A stretch of DNA of 64,000 nt from Shimwellia pseudoproteus (GCF_016415625.1 NZ_WBXP01000007.1:1-64000); one strand, 5' to 3'. Positions 28,153 to 38,291 are shown, counted from the stretch's first letter. The notes: generated by a model not told the origin, from the letters alone. A program made the numbers and translations.

Positions 28153-30756
28153 TTATTGTTTGACCTGGCCGCGCACGGCCGAAGCTGCCACCGCGCGCCG
28201 GGGAATAAAAGAGACCACCCAGTCCACCAGCGCAGTAAGAAAACGAAAAATATATTTCACCCTCGACGGTGAAAATTCCGCCAAATGGCGGTATCCGCGG
28301 AACCCTAACATCAAAATATCCAGCAGGCTTTCCATCGGTTTATCCTGAGTAAAACTGTCCTGCCACAGGGCCCAGGTATCGGCCCTGGCGAAAGTGCACT
28401 GGATAAAGTCAATATGCTGGCGGGTACTCATCGGTACCAGCTCCAGCCCCATCGTCTCACCGCAAATACGGATAACCCGGCACGGGAAGGTAAACGACTG
28501 CTGGCCGCGGTTAAGAATCAAATCCACATTCTGGCCGTCCATCAGGCCGGTGTTCCCGGCAATCTGGATCCCCACGCCGGACTCGGAATAGTCGCGCACA
28601 GTACAGGGGAACAGGTGGCCATCCTCCCGACCGATGGCGGCAGGCAGCGAGATCTCCACCCGGTGGGCGTGGCGTATCTGTTTACTTTCTACCGACACCG
28701 CCACCGCCCCGCCGAGGATCAGCAGGTTATAGAAGACCCACGCCAGGCTGACCAGCACGGTGAGGATTTCGTCCTGAGGGCCATAAATCATGCGCAGCAC
28801 CCCGGCGGCGACCCCAAAGACATTTAGCAGCACCAGCACCAGGTAAGGGCGACTGATCATCCAGTCGATATATTCGTGGGTAACCAGCCCCCCTTTCGCC
28901 GTGACGTTAAATTTGCCTTTGTGCGGATTGATAAGCGCCACCAGGGTGGGCCGGGCAATGTACCAGGCAATAACGGTTTCATAGATTTCCCCCCAAAAAG
29001 AGTGACGGTACTTGCCCTGGATACGCGAGTTGGCCAAGCTGGCGTGGATCATATGGGGCAACACAAACAGGGCAATCATCAGCGCCGGGGCATAAATGAT
29101 GTAGGCGTGGAGGAATAAAAAGGCCAGCGGGGCGGTCAGGAAGATCAGCCGCGGAATACCGGATAAAAAGTGCAGCATGGCGTTGGCATAACAGAGCCGC
29201 TGGGCCAGCTTCAGTCCTTTGCCCAGCAGCGGGTTATCAAGGCGGAAAATCTGCACCATCCCCCGGGCCCAGCGGATACGCTGACCAATATGGGCGGATA
29301 AACTTTCCGTCGCCAGCCCCGCCGCCTGCGGGATACGCATATACGCCGAGGTATAACCCAACCGGTGCAGCCGCAGCGAGGTGTGGGCATCTTCGGTGAC
29401 TGTTTCTACCGCGATACCGCCTATCTCGTCCAGCGGGCCGCGGCGAATAACCGCACAGGAGCCGCAAAAGAACGTGGCATCCCACATGTCGTTACCGTCC
29501 TGCACCAGGCCATAAAACAGCATCCCTTCATTGGGTGTTTTACGAAAACGCCCCAGGTTGCGCTCAAAGGGATCCGGGGAGAAAAAGTGGTGCGGGGTCT
29601 GCATCATGGCCAGCTTGCGGTCTTTGTAAAACCAGCCCATGGTCAGTTGCAGGAATGAACGGGTAGGTAAGTGGTCACAGTCAAAAATCGCCACGAATTC
29701 CCCGGTGGCATATTTCAGGGCGTGGTTAATATTACCGGCTTTGGCATGCTCATGGGTCTCTCTGGCCAGATAGCGGATCCCCACATCCCGGGAGAACTCC
29801 TCAAACTCCCGACGGCCGCCATCATCCAGCATCCAGACAGTCAGTTTATCTTTTGGCCAGTCGATACCGAGGGCGGCATACACCGTGCCTTTCACCACGT
29901 GAAGGTCTTCATTGTAGGTGGGAATAAAAATATCCACTTTCGGCCATTGGTCCATCGGCATTGGCAATTGTACCGGCTGGCGGTTCAGGGGCCAGATAAC
30001 CTGGAAATAGCCCAATACCAGCACCGCCCAGGCATAACTTTCGGCAAACAGCAGGATCAGGCCGCATACCAGGCTCAGGGGATCATTCCAGTTAAGGGTC
30101 GCCGTGACGCGCCACCAGATATAGCGGCAGGAGACGGTCAGCGACAGGACTATCATCATCAGCGACGGGAAGCGCCCGGGAATACGGCGGATAACCAGCG
30201 CCACCCCCCACAGGGTGAGCAGAAACACAAATTGCGACAGGGGGTTAAACGGCTGGGTAATACAGACCAGCGCCAGGATCAGCGCCAGCGTGGCGGTGAT
30301 AATCAGTAGCCCTAAGCGCAGCCGGTCACTCAGGCCATTAAACTCCCGTTGGGCGTTGCGCAGGCGCGGGTTGTGCTGGAAATAGTCCGGTAGCGAAAGC
30401 AGCCAGTGATGATAGCGCTGGTGCCAGCGGGTAAAGCGCGACGCCGCCGGCGCGCGACGATCGGCGGCCGCCGTTTTGGGGCGCACCAGTATCAGCCACA
30501 GGCTTTGCAGCCCATAACGGGCGATGTCCAGCGGGCGCGGGCGATGAATATCGATCTGGGGCCAATACTGCTGGCGCCGGGCGAGGATCCCCTGCCAGCG
30601 GGTATTTTCCAGCGGCAGGATTATCCAGCCCAGAGCCACCATCAGGCAGCCTAAAAAGGCGCTGAACGGCGGCGCCCCGCGGCGGCGATAGTGCATATAG
30701 CGTTCACCCAGCCGCGCACTGACTGGCGGAATAAACAGCACATCGCTCAGCCGCAT
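28153..30756 (-). CDS. bcsA: Cellulose synthase catalytic subunit BcsA (UDP-forming)
   Basis: 867-aa GT2 processive synthase that polymerises UDP-glucose to beta-1,4-glucan and translocates it. About eight TM helices flank the cytosolic GT domain. Visible residues: DDGG (near 309), FDCDH (near 355), TED (near 452) and QRIRW (near 491-495). The C-terminal PilZ domain has RHAHR (near 693-697) and DYSESG (near 718), the c-di-GMP RxxxR and D/NxSxxG motifs. The start at ATG 30756 overlaps the bcsQ TGA by one base (TGATG) and aligns with the E. coli N-terminus (LIPPVNARL versus FIPPVSARL); an ATG 33 bp upstream is possible. Confidence 0.95.
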   Translation of the reverse strand: MRLSDVLFIPPVSARLGERYMHYRRRGAPPFSAFLGCLMVALGWIILPLENTRWQGILARRQQYWPQIDIHRPRPLDIARYGLQSLWLILVRPKTAAADRRAPAASRFTRWHQRYHHWLLSLPDYFQHNPRLRNAQREFNGLSDRLRLGLLIITATLALILALVCITQPFNPLSQFVFLLTLWGVALVIRRIPGRFPSLMMIVLSLTVSCRYIWWRVTATLNWNDPLSLVCGLILLFAESYAWAVLVLGYFQVIWPLNRQPVQLPMPMDQWPKVDIFIPTYNEDLHVVKGTVYAALGIDWPKDKLTVWMLDDGGRREFEEFSRDVGIRYLARETHEHAKAGNINHALKYATGEFVAIFDCDHLPTRSFLQLTMGWFYKDRKLAMMQTPHHFFSPDPFERNLGRFRKTPNEGMLFYGLVQDGNDMWDATFFCGSCAVIRRGPLDEIGGIAVETVTEDAHTSLRLHRLGYTSAYMRIPQAAGLATESLSAHIGQRIRWARGMVQIFRLDNPLLGKGLKLAQRLCYANAMLHFLSGIPRLIFLTAPLAFLFLHAYIIYAPALMIALFVLPHMIHASLANSRIQGKYRHSFWGEIYETVIAWYIARPTLVALINPHKGKFNVTAKGGLVTHEYIDWMISRPYLVLVLLNVFGVAAGVLRMIYGPQDEILTVLVSLAWVFYNLLILGGAVAVSVESKQIRHAHRVEISLPAAIGREDGHLFPCTVRDYSESGVGIQIAGNTGLMDGQNVDLILNRGQQSFTFPCRVIRICGETMGLELVPMSTRQHIDFIQCTFARADTWALWQDSFTQDKPMESLLDILMLGFRGYRHLAEFSPSRVKYIFRFLTALVDWVVSFIPRRAVAASAVRGQVKQ

Positions 30757-31490
30757 CAACCACGCCCCCCGGGGAAGTGTAATAAACACCAGTTCGCCAG
30801 GGTAAGCATCTCTTGCGCCGCCAGGGAGCCACTGCGATACTCCCCCACCGGCTGCTTCGCGGCGAGGCTTTCCGCCATTGCTTCATCCCGGTGAATTACC
30901 ACCGGTAACACCCGCGGCAGGCCCTTGAGCCAGAGCTGTAAAATGTCCGACTGCAATTCACTGCTGGCCATAAAGTTATTCACCAGCAGGTGGGATTTCT
31001 TCGCCAGCAGCTGCTGGTGCAGCCGCACGTGGCAATTGGCGTCCGGCGTGACCACGGTGAGCAGGTGCGGGCACATGGCGACCAGCGCCTGATTCAGGGC
31101 GGAGTAACCGGCGGGTAAATCGATCAGTATCCACTGCCAGCGTCGGCTTTCTTCAAGGGCGTGCAGCATTGCCAGCACGCCCATCAACGGCGAGTCTGCC
31201 GCGCTGGCGGCTAGTCGCTGGGCAGTGGTGAGGGTGCCGAACGGCAGTACCTCTAAGTTGTTGGCATAATGCCACCCGGTGGGCTGCCAGGGCTGATTGT
31301 TGATCATCGCGCTGGCCCAGCCCCCGGAGTGCGGTATCTCAATATTGAAAAATAGCCGCAGCATATTGTCCGGGCTGGCATCAATCAGCAGGACTTTTTC
31401 GTCCAGCTGTTTAAGTGCCCATCCCAGGGCTGCCGTTACCGATGAGGTCCCCACCCCGCCGCGTTCACCCTGAATGCCAATAATGGCCAT
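30756..31490 (-). CDS. bcsQ: BcsQ, MinD/ParA-like ATPase of the cellulose complex
   Basis: 244-aa SIMIBI-class ATPase. The P-loop reads GERGGVGTSS, the same GGVGT form as E. coli BcsQ; the switch region is ILIDLPAG. BcsQ is needed for cellulose secretion and polar placement of the Bcs complex, acting with BcsR and BcsE. The frame is uninterrupted, unlike E. coli K-12 where a nonsense codon silences it. The ATG at 31490 sits behind AGGAG; a GTG lies one codon before it. It is translationally coupled to bcsA by a 1-bp overlap and follows bcsR by 19 bp. Confidence 0.92.
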   Translation of the reverse strand: MAIIGIQGERGGVGTSSVTAALGWALKQLDEKVLLIDASPDNMLRLFFNIEIPHSGGWASAMINNQPWQPTGWHYANNLEVLPFGTLTTAQRLAASAADSPLMGVLAMLHALEESRRWQWILIDLPAGYSALNQALVAMCPHLLTVVTPDANCHVRLHQQLLAKKSHLLVNNFMASSELQSDILQLWLKGLPRVLPVVIHRDEAMAESLAAKQPVGEYRSGSLAAQEMLTLANWCLLHFPGGRG

Positions 31491-31509
31491 CACGTAACTC
31501 CTGTTACAT

Positions 31510-31698
31510 CTACTTTTTTTCGGCTAATTCAGCCAGCAGTGGCCAGCGTTTTAACGCTGCCGCCAAATGTTCATTTTGCGAAATGTCCGCATACTCAATT
31601 TCAGGTAACGCAAACGCACGCTGGAGTGCCAGCAGGTCATTTTCAAAAGTATAAGCTACTACACTTTGCTTACCATGCGATAAATCATCTACGCCCAT
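31510..31698 (-). CDS. bcsR: BcsR, small cytosolic cellulose subunit
   Basis: 62-aa protein, the same length as E. coli BcsR, with the conserved FENDLLALQRAFALPEIEYADIS and the C-terminal RWPLLAELAE. It binds BcsQ and is required for assembly of the secretion complex. First gene of the minus-strand bcs operon. TTAGAGGAGTCATGAG-type spacing gives a good ribosome site. Confidence 0.9.
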   Translation of the reverse strand: MGVDDLSHGKQSVVAYTFENDLLALQRAFALPEIEYADISQNEHLAAALKRWPLLAELAEKK

Positions 31699-31856
31699 CT
31701 CATGACTCCTCTAATAGCATATTCGCACGTTTTAATATTGCGTTAATTTTCTTTGAAATGCTAAAGCTGATATCTTTTCTACGCCGTGCCAGCTTTATTT
31801 CCCGGTACTGCCGAGTACACTGGTAGCAGTCTATTTCCATTTTTGCGAGGGTGATT
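31699..31856. promoter_or_regulatory. Divergent promoter region between bcsR and bcsE
   Basis: 158 bp, AT-rich compared with the flanking genes, between the two divergent bcs operons. It must hold both promoters unless distant ones are used. No clear operator could be picked by eye. Confidence 0.6.
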
Positions 31857-33419
31857 ATGCGTTCAGTCTTTTCACTGGGTATCCGCTTACTCCCTGATGA
31901 GTTATCCCGTATACCCGCTGGAGGCATATGGTGGATTAACACGGATCGTCAAGAGGATGCAACATCTCTGGTGAATACCACCCTCGCGCAACAGCCCCCC
32001 GACACCCGCTGCGCCCTGGTGACGATGGATCAACCACCTGACAACGTTATTGCCAGTGAGTTAATTAACGGGCCAGATAAAATATTTCTTTTTTCCATGC
32101 CCAGCCAGATAAAAGCACTAAATGCTTTCACTTCCGACCTGTCAAAAAATATTAATCCAGATCACCTTTTCATCATATTACTGTTGAGCGGTGAGTTTTG
32201 CGAAAATAGTAATAACGATAAATTAATGACATGGTTGACTATTACATCCGGGTGGGCTGCCGATAACGCCGCCAGTATATTAGTGATTAATCCGGTAAAT
32301 AACCTCGACAGCCAGACGGCGAGGCTGATGGGCAAATACCGCGCCCTCTCCGGGCTGGCAGATGTCCACTTCCTGGGGGACTGCCACCAGTACAATGTGC
32401 TGTGGTGGTGCAACGATAAAAGCATTACCGGCCGCCAGCAATTATCCATAAGCTACCGCGATGGCCACTGGGACATGCTGGATTCTGAAGACCACACCCC
32501 ACAGAACCACAGCGACGACGCCCAGATCCTGAGCCATATCGATGTGCTGGATGGCGCCCCGGCGCTCTCCGAACACTGGACCCTGTTTCAGACCAATAAC
32601 GCCCTATTTACTGAAGCCCGCAGTGCGGTGGCCGCCACGATTATCTTCTCCGTTAATCAGGTGAGCCAGGTAGAGCACGCTGCCCGGGCAGTACACACCC
32701 TGCGTTTACAGCGCGGCTCCGCCCTGAAGCTTATCGTCCGCGAGAAGGCCGCCTGCCTGCGCGCCACCGATGAGCGCCTGCTGCTGGGCTGTGGCGCCAA
32801 TCTGGTTATCCCCTGGACCACCCCCTTGTCCCGCTGCCTGACGATGATAGACAGCGTGAAAAACCAGATCTTCCGCCAGCATGTGCCCCATGATTTTGCG
32901 CTACTGATGAACGCGGTGCGCCCGCTGGCGCTCCGGGGCTACCAGCCCTGGGAAACCTTCTGTAAGTCCATCAGCGACCTGCTCAATAGCCCACTGACGC
33001 CCTTTGACAGCAAAGGGGTGCTGGTGGCCATGCGTCCGGCGCCGGGGCTGCGGCTTGAACAGGCGTTAACCCTTTGCCGTCCGGGCCGGACCGGGGACAT
33101 TATGACCCTCGGCCAGGGGCAAATTTTCCTGTTCCTCTCTTTTTGCCTGATAAGCGATCTCGATAAAGCCCTGAGCCATATCTTCCCGCTGCCGGTGGGG
33201 GATATTATCTCCAACCGTACGGTGTGGTTTGAAGATAAAAACATTGCCGCGCAACTGGTTGAGATGCGCAGCTCCAGTCTGGCGCAGCTCAATCAACCGC
33301 TGCCCCAGACACTCGGTATCCAGGATGCGATGAATATCCACTACGATGAGCAAGGGTGGCGACGTAAGCCCCAACCGATTACGTTACTTTCCGGCAAGCA
33401 ACAGGATCCGCAAGCGTGA
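31857..33419 (+). CDS. bcsE: BcsE, c-di-GMP-binding regulator of cellulose secretion
   Basis: 520-aa cytosolic protein agreeing with E. coli BcsE over its length. The C-terminal GIL (degenerate GGDEF-like) domain contains RATDERLLLGCGANLVIPW (about 300-318) and the c-di-GMP I-site region RPAPGLRLEQALTLCRPGRTGDI (RxGD at the end, about 400-420), which is intact. It enhances cellulose output by binding c-di-GMP and recruiting BcsRQ to BcsA. The ATG at 31857 has GCGAGG 6 bp before it; GTG at 31851 is an alternative. The N-terminal third is clearly more AT-rich and more diverged than the rest. Confidence 0.9.
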   Translation: MRSVFSLGIRLLPDELSRIPAGGIWWINTDRQEDATSLVNTTLAQQPPDTRCALVTMDQPPDNVIASELINGPDKIFLFSMPSQIKALNAFTSDLSKNINPDHLFIILLLSGEFCENSNNDKLMTWLTITSGWAADNAASILVINPVNNLDSQTARLMGKYRALSGLADVHFLGDCHQYNVLWWCNDKSITGRQQLSISYRDGHWDMLDSEDHTPQNHSDDAQILSHIDVLDGAPALSEHWTLFQTNNALFTEARSAVAATIIFSVNQVSQVEHAARAVHTLRLQRGSALKLIVREKAACLRATDERLLLGCGANLVIPWTTPLSRCLTMIDSVKNQIFRQHVPHDFALLMNAVRPLALRGYQPWETFCKSISDLLNSPLTPFDSKGVLVAMRPAPGLRLEQALTLCRPGRTGDIMTLGQGQIFLFLSFCLISDLDKALSHIFPLPVGDIISNRTVWFEDKNIAAQLVEMRSSSLAQLNQPLPQTLGIQDAMNIHYDEQGWRRKPQPITLLSGKQQDPQA

Positions 33420-33613
33420 TGAATATTGCTGATATTATTCAACTTATTATTTTATGCGCGGTTATTTTTATACCGTTCGGTTATGCCCTGCGCCCGCGCC
33501 TGCCGCATATTATCCGGCGGATAAGCGGTCTTTTTTGTCGCGCTAAATATATAAAACCCGCCGGAGTCCGGCACCGTTCTGCATCTGCCGGGGTAAAGCC
33601 TAAACATGACTAA
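33416..33613 (+). CDS. bcsF: BcsF, small membrane protein of the cellulose complex
   Basis: 65-aa single-pass protein: a TM helix at about residues 8-27 (IQLIILCAVIFIPFGYAL) and a basic tail. E. coli BcsF is 63 aa and starts MMTISDII, matching a GTG start at 33416 (MMNIADII); ATG 33419 is the alternative. It overlaps bcsE and bcsG by a few bases, so the three are translationally coupled. It anchors BcsE to the membrane and links it to BcsG. Confidence 0.88.
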   Translation: MMNIADIIQLIILCAVIFIPFGYALRPRLPHIIRRISGLFCRAKYIKPAGVRHRSASAGVKPKHD

Positions 33614-35273
33614 ACCAACCCAAACCCCATTCCGGCCCGCCTGGCAAAACTGGCGCGGCCTGGCCATCTGGAACCTCTATTTCTTGTTTAAATTCGGCCT
33701 GTTGTGGACCGGATACCTGAATTTTCACCCGCTGGATAACCTGATTTTCATGGCGTGGCTGTTGTTCCCGCTGCCCAGTGAGAAGCTGCATAAGATCCGC
33801 AACCTGATCAGTATTCCCATCGGTATTGCGCTGTTCTGGCACGACACCTGGTTACCGGGGCCGGGCAGCATTATCAGCCAGGGCTCACAGCTGGCGGGGT
33901 TCAGCGGGGATTATATTATTGACCTCGTGACCCGTTTCATTAACTGGCAAATGGTCGGCGCCGCCTTTGTAATGGTGGTGGCGTGGTTGTTTATCGCCCA
34001 GTGGATCCGGGTGACGGTGATTATCGTCGCCATCATGATCTGGCTGAATCTGGGCTCCCTTGGTGGGCCAGCGTTTACGGTTAGCGCGCCGGCAACCGCC
34101 GGGGCAGCCGCCGGGGCAGCCGACAGCCATGCGGCACCGGGGAGTGCTCCTCAGGCCGAAGGCAACAGCGAGATCCCGGCCCAGACCGGCGCGCCGACCT
34201 CAGACAATCTGGCCAGCTGGCTGGACCGTTTCTACGCCAGCGAAGCGAAACGCCAGACTGTCTTCCCGACATCGCTACCAGCGGATGCCCAGCCCTTTGA
34301 TCTGCTGGTGATTAATATCTGCTCCCTGGCGTGGTCCGATTTGCAGGCCACCGGGCTGGATAGCCACCCGCTGTGGTCGCACTTCGATATCATGTTTAAA
34401 AATTTCAACTCCGCCACCTCTTACAGCGGCCCGGCGGCCATCCGTCTGCTGCGCGCCAGCTGCGGCCAGCCATCCCATACGGATCTCTATTCCGTGGCCG
34501 GTAATCAGTGCTATCTGTTTGATAATCTGGCACAGCTGGGCTTCACCTCTGAGCTGATGCTCGACCACAACGGGGTCTTCGGCGATATGCTGAAAGAGAT
34601 CCGCGAGCAGGGCGGTATGCAGGCGCCGTTAATGGATCAGAAAGGGCTGCCGGTGAATTTGCTCTCCTTTGACGGTTCAAATGTCTATGACGACGCCGCA
34701 GTACTTGATCGCTGGATGAAGAATACCGCCCAGGCCGACGGCCAGCGCAGCGCGACGTTCTTTAACTTGCTGCCGCTGCATGACGGTAACCACCTCCCGG
34801 GTAACAGTAAAACCGCCGACTACAAGTGGCGGGCGAAGAAGCTGTTTGATGAGCTGGACGCATTCCTGACGGCGCTGGAAAAAAGCAACCGCCGGGTGAT
34901 GGTGGTGGTTATCCCGGAACACGGGGCAGCCCTGGTGGGGGATAAAATGCAGGTTTCCGGGCTGCGCGATATCCCCAGCCCGGCCATCACCCACGTCCCG
35001 GTTGGGGTGAAATTTATCGGTATGAAGGCCCCGCATCAGGGCGCGCCGATAGAAATCACCCAGCCCAGCAGCTTCCTGGCAATTTCTGAGCTGGTTGCCC
35101 GCTCGGTGGACGGTAAGAATTTTGTCGCGGATACCGTGGACTGGAATGCGCTGACCAGTAATTTGCCGCAGTCGGCCATGGTGTCGGAGAACTCAAATGC
35201 GGTGGTGGTTGAGTTCCAGGGCAAACCTTATGTGCGATTAGGCGGCGGCGACTGGGTGCCATATCCGCAATAA
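33606..35273 (+). CDS. bcsG: BcsG, cellulose phosphoethanolamine transferase
   Basis: 555-aa protein: four or five N-terminal TM helices (to about 155), a linker rich in Ala/Pro/Gly, then a periplasmic alkaline-phosphatase-fold domain (about 220-555). The nucleophile Ser lies in FNSATSYSGPAAIRLLRASCGQ (about 260-280), and metal ligands in HDGNHLPG and VIPEHGAAL. It moves phosphoethanolamine from phosphatidylethanolamine to cellulose glucosyl units, giving pEtN cellulose. Length agrees with E. coli (559 aa); the Ala/Gly-rich linker at about 160-195 is the most diverged part. Confidence 0.93.
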   Translation: MTKPTQTPFRPAWQNWRGLAIWNLYFLFKFGLLWTGYLNFHPLDNLIFMAWLLFPLPSEKLHKIRNLISIPIGIALFWHDTWLPGPGSIISQGSQLAGFSGDYIIDLVTRFINWQMVGAAFVMVVAWLFIAQWIRVTVIIVAIMIWLNLGSLGGPAFTVSAPATAGAAAGAADSHAAPGSAPQAEGNSEIPAQTGAPTSDNLASWLDRFYASEAKRQTVFPTSLPADAQPFDLLVINICSLAWSDLQATGLDSHPLWSHFDIMFKNFNSATSYSGPAAIRLLRASCGQPSHTDLYSVAGNQCYLFDNLAQLGFTSELMLDHNGVFGDMLKEIREQGGMQAPLMDQKGLPVNLLSFDGSNVYDDAAVLDRWMKNTAQADGQRSATFFNLLPLHDGNHLPGNSKTADYKWRAKKLFDELDAFLTALEKSNRRVMVVVIPEHGAALVGDKMQVSGLRDIPSPAITHVPVGVKFIGMKAPHQGAPIEITQPSSFLAISELVARSVDGKNFVADTVDWNALTSNLPQSAMVSENSNAVVVEFQGKPYVRLGGGDWVPYPQ

Positions 35274-35310
35274 ATGTTTGCTGGCGCCGGGTGATTTGCC
35301 CCGCCGTTAA

Positions 35311-35345
35311 CAAAAAGCCCATGCATTGCATGGGCTTTTTTATTT
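35311..35345. terminator. Bidirectional terminator between bcsG and dppF
   Basis: AAAAAGCCCATGCA and TGCATGGGCTTTTT form a perfect 14-bp inverted repeat with A and T runs on both sides. It can serve bcsG (plus) and dppF (minus). Confidence 0.92.
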
Positions 35346-35392
35346 ACGCGGCCTATTTACACGGCATGATAGTGCCACTCACACCGCGGGGT

Positions 35393-36388
35393 TTACTCGC
35401 CGTGGTCCTTATCCACCGCAAAACAGGCCACCAGCTGATCACCGTATGGCTTCAACTGGGGCTGTAACTGGGTGCAGGTACCAAAACGCCGCCGGCAGCG
35501 GGCATTAAACGCGCACCCCGGCGGCGGGTTCAGCGGGCTGGGCAGCTCACCGGTCAGCTTGATCCGCTCCCGGCGATCGTCCGGGTTCAACCGCGGCGTG
35601 GCAGACAGCAGCGCCTGGGTATAAGGATGCAGCGGGTTGGTGAAAATCTGCGCTTTCGTGCCTTTCTCAACACAGCGTCCCAGGTACATCACCATCACCT
35701 CATCAGCGATATGCTCCACCACCGAGAGATCGTGCGAGATAAACACATAAGAGAGCCCCATCTCCTGCTGTAAATCCATCATCAGGTTCAGCACCTGCGC
35801 GCGCACCGACACATCCAGCGCCGACACCGGCTCATCGGCAATCACCACATCCGGATCGAGCATTAAACCACGGGCAATGGCAATACGCTGGCGCTGGCCG
35901 CCGGAGAACATATGCGGGTAACGGTCATAATGCTCACGCTTGAGCCCCACTTTCGCCATCATGGCGTGGGCCTTCTCGCGCCGGGCCTCCTGGCTCAAAC
36001 TGGTGTTAATAATCAGCGGTTCCTCAAGGATTTGGCCGATTTTTTTACGCGGGTTCAGTGAGCCATACGGGTTCTGAAACACAATCTGAATCTTCTGGCG
36101 CCGCAGCTTCTGGGCGCTGGGGTCCGGGATAAGCAAATCCTGCCCCCGATAATGCAACTGCCCGCCAGTAGGGGTTTCAATCATGGTCAGCAGGCGGCCA
36201 AGGGTGGACTTCCCGCAGCCGGACTCCCCCACCACCGCCAGGGTTTTGCCGCGCTCCAGGGTAAAGGAGACCCCGTCCAGCGCCTTCACCAGCCGCTCGG
36301 GCTGGAACAACCCTTTTTTAACCGGGTAATACTTTTTCAGATCGTCCGCCTGGAGCAGCGGCTGGCCATTAGCTTGTGGGATACTCAT
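35393..36388 (-). CDS. dppF: Dipeptide ABC transporter ATPase DppF
   Basis: 331-aa ABC ATPase with Walker A GESGCGKS, signature FSGGQRQR, Walker B VVIADEP and the H-loop FISHD. The C-terminal oligopeptide-transporter extension holds cysteines ([14 protein letters not shown]) that bind a 4Fe-4S cluster in the family. It pairs with DppD to drive uptake of di- and tripeptides, and in E. coli heme. Overlaps dppD by 4 bp. The transporter order dppA-B-C-D-F is as in E. coli. Confidence 0.95.
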   Translation of the reverse strand: MSIPQANGQPLLQADDLKKYYPVKKGLFQPERLVKALDGVSFTLERGKTLAVVGESGCGKSTLGRLLTMIETPTGGQLHYRGQDLLIPDPSAQKLRRQKIQIVFQNPYGSLNPRKKIGQILEEPLIINTSLSQEARREKAHAMMAKVGLKREHYDRYPHMFSGGQRQRIAIARGLMLDPDVVIADEPVSALDVSVRAQVLNLMMDLQQEMGLSYVFISHDLSVVEHIADEVMVMYLGRCVEKGTKAQIFTNPLHPYTQALLSATPRLNPDDRRERIKLTGELPSPLNPPPGCAFNARCRRRFGTCTQLQPQLKPYGDQLVACFAVDKDHGE

Positions 36389-37368
36389 AACGCTGGCCTC
36401 CCGGCATCATCAAGGGGATAGTGGCATTTCGACTGGCGCCCGTCTGGCAGGGTGCTGAGCACCGGCTCTTCCTGGCGACAGCGGTCCGTGGCATAGGGGC
36501 AGCGCGGGTTAAGCAGGCAGCCGTTTGGGCGGTCATATTTACCCGGAACCACCCCCGGTAACGAGGCGAGGCGGGCTTTATCCTGGGCAAACTCCGGCAG
36601 CGCCCGCAGCAGTGCCTGGGTGTAGGGATGGCGCGGGGCGCGGAAAATATCCACCGCATCGCCAATCTCCACCACCTGCCCGGCGTACATCACGATAATC
36701 TTATGGGCGGCCTCTGCCACCAGCGCCAGATCGTGGGTAATCAGGATCAGCGCCATATTCTCTTTCTGCTGTAACTCCAGCAGCAGTTCAATAATCTGCG
36801 CCTGGATAGTCACATCCAGTGCCGTGGTCGGCTCATCGGCAATCAGCAGCCGTGGCCGGCAGGCGATAGCCATGGCTATCATCACCCGCTGGCTCATCCC
36901 CCCGGACAACTGGTGCGGGTAGACATCCAGCCGCGAAGCCGGATCGGGGATCCCCACCAGGGTCAGCAGATCAATCGCCCGCTGGCGCCGGGTGCGGCGG
37001 TTGCCCCCCTGGTGCACCTTAATGGCCTCAATAATCTGGTAGCCCACGGTGTAGCAAGGGTTCAGGCTGGTCATCGGGTCCTGGAAAATCATTGCCACAT
37101 CGGCGCCCACCAGTTGGCGACGCTCCCGCTCAGAGATTTTCTGTAAGTCCCGGCCATCAAACAGCAGTTGATCGGCCATCACCCGGCCCGGGTAATCGAT
37201 AAGCCCCATAATCGCCAGCGAACTCACCGACTTACCGGACCCGGACTCCCCGACAATCCCCACCACCTGCCCCTGTTCAACGCGATAGCTTACGCGGTCC
37301 ACCGCACGGAATGGGGTCTCTTTATCGCCAAAATGCACCGATAATTTATCTACATTCAATAACGCCAT
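36385..37368 (-). CDS. dppD: Dipeptide ABC transporter ATPase DppD
   Basis: 327-aa ABC ATPase with Walker A GESGSGKS, signature LSGGMSQR, Walker B LLIADEP and H-loop LITHD; the C-terminal Cys segment ([14 protein letters not shown]) is present. Length equals E. coli DppD (327 aa). It starts 11 bp after dppC ends. Confidence 0.95.
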   Translation of the reverse strand: MALLNVDKLSVHFGDKETPFRAVDRVSYRVEQGQVVGIVGESGSGKSVSSLAIMGLIDYPGRVMADQLLFDGRDLQKISERERRQLVGADVAMIFQDPMTSLNPCYTVGYQIIEAIKVHQGGNRRTRRQRAIDLLTLVGIPDPASRLDVYPHQLSGGMSQRVMIAMAIACRPRLLIADEPTTALDVTIQAQIIELLLELQQKENMALILITHDLALVAEAAHKIIVMYAGQVVEIGDAVDIFRAPRHPYTQALLRALPEFAQDKARLASLPGVVPGKYDRPNGCLLNPRCPYATDRCRQEEPVLSTLPDGRQSKCHYPLDDAGRPAL

Positions 37369-37379
37369 TTCGTGCCTCT

Positions 37380-38282
37380 TTACTGCTTCAGTTTGGGATC
37401 GAGCGCATCGCGCAGCCCGTCGCCCATCAGGTTAAATGCCAGCACAGTCAACAGGATAGCCAGCCCCGGGAAGGTCACCACCCACCAGGCGCTCTGGGCG
37501 AACTGCAACACATCGGAAAGCATGGTGCCCCATTCCGGTGTCGGCGGCTGCGCCCCCATGCCCAGGAAACCAAGGGCGGCCATATCCAGAATGGCGTTAG
37601 AGAACCCCAGGGACGCCTGAACAATCAGCGGTGCCAGGCAATTGGGGAGAATATTGATAAACATCTGGCGCAGCGCCCCCGCCCCGGCAACCCGGGAGGC
37701 GGTCACATAATCGCGGTTAACCTCAGACAGCACCGCCGCCCGGGTCAGACGCACATAGTGCGGCAGGGCCACAAAGGTCAGCGCCAGAGAGGCATTGACG
37801 ATGGACGGGCCGAAGATAGCCACCAGCACCAGCGCCAGCAGCAGACTGGGCAGCGCCAGCATAATATCCACCACCCGCATGATGATGGCGTCGATAACCC
37901 CACCGAAGTAGCCAGCCACCAGACCCAGAACCACCCCCATCACCAGTGACAGCACCACCACCAGGCAGCCCACCAGCAGGGAGAGACGGGCGCCGTACAT
38001 CAGGCGCGACAGCACATCGCGGCCCACATCATCGGTACCGAGGAGGTATTGCCAGGAGCCGCCCTCCTGCCACACCGGCGGGTGCAGCAGCGCGTCGCGG
38101 AACTGCTCTGCCGGGCCGTGAGGGGCCAGCACATTGGCAAACAGCGCAATAATCAACATGATCACCACGTACACCAGCCCGACAACAGCGCCTTTATTGC
38201 GTTTAAAGTAGTGCCAAAATTCCTGGAGCGGTGTCATCGGCACCGGCGCCACCAGGAGAGTATTTTCATTCAGTTGCGTCAT
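37380..38282 (-). CDS. dppC: Dipeptide ABC transporter permease DppC
   Basis: 300-aa inner-membrane permease (E. coli 300 aa) with about six TM helices and the EAA loop toward the C-terminal half ([27 protein letters not shown]) that contacts the ATPases. It forms the channel with DppB. 9 bp separate it from dppB. Confidence 0.94.
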   Translation of the reverse strand: MTQLNENTLLVAPVPMTPLQEFWHYFKRNKGAVVGLVYVVIMLIIALFANVLAPHGPAEQFRDALLHPPVWQEGGSWQYLLGTDDVGRDVLSRLMYGARLSLLVGCLVVVLSLVMGVVLGLVAGYFGGVIDAIIMRVVDIMLALPSLLLALVLVAIFGPSIVNASLALTFVALPHYVRLTRAAVLSEVNRDYVTASRVAGAGALRQMFINILPNCLAPLIVQASLGFSNAILDMAALGFLGMGAQPPTPEWGTMLSDVLQFAQSAWWVVTFPGLAILLTVLAFNLMGDGLRDALDPKLKQ

Positions 38283-38291
38283 GATGCCCCC

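Noticed and set aside
30757..30789. Upstream ATG for bcsA giving 11 extra residues
   Set aside because: It overlaps bcsQ by 34 bp; the start at 30756 overlaps bcsQ by one base and aligns with E. coli BcsA. It remains possible.
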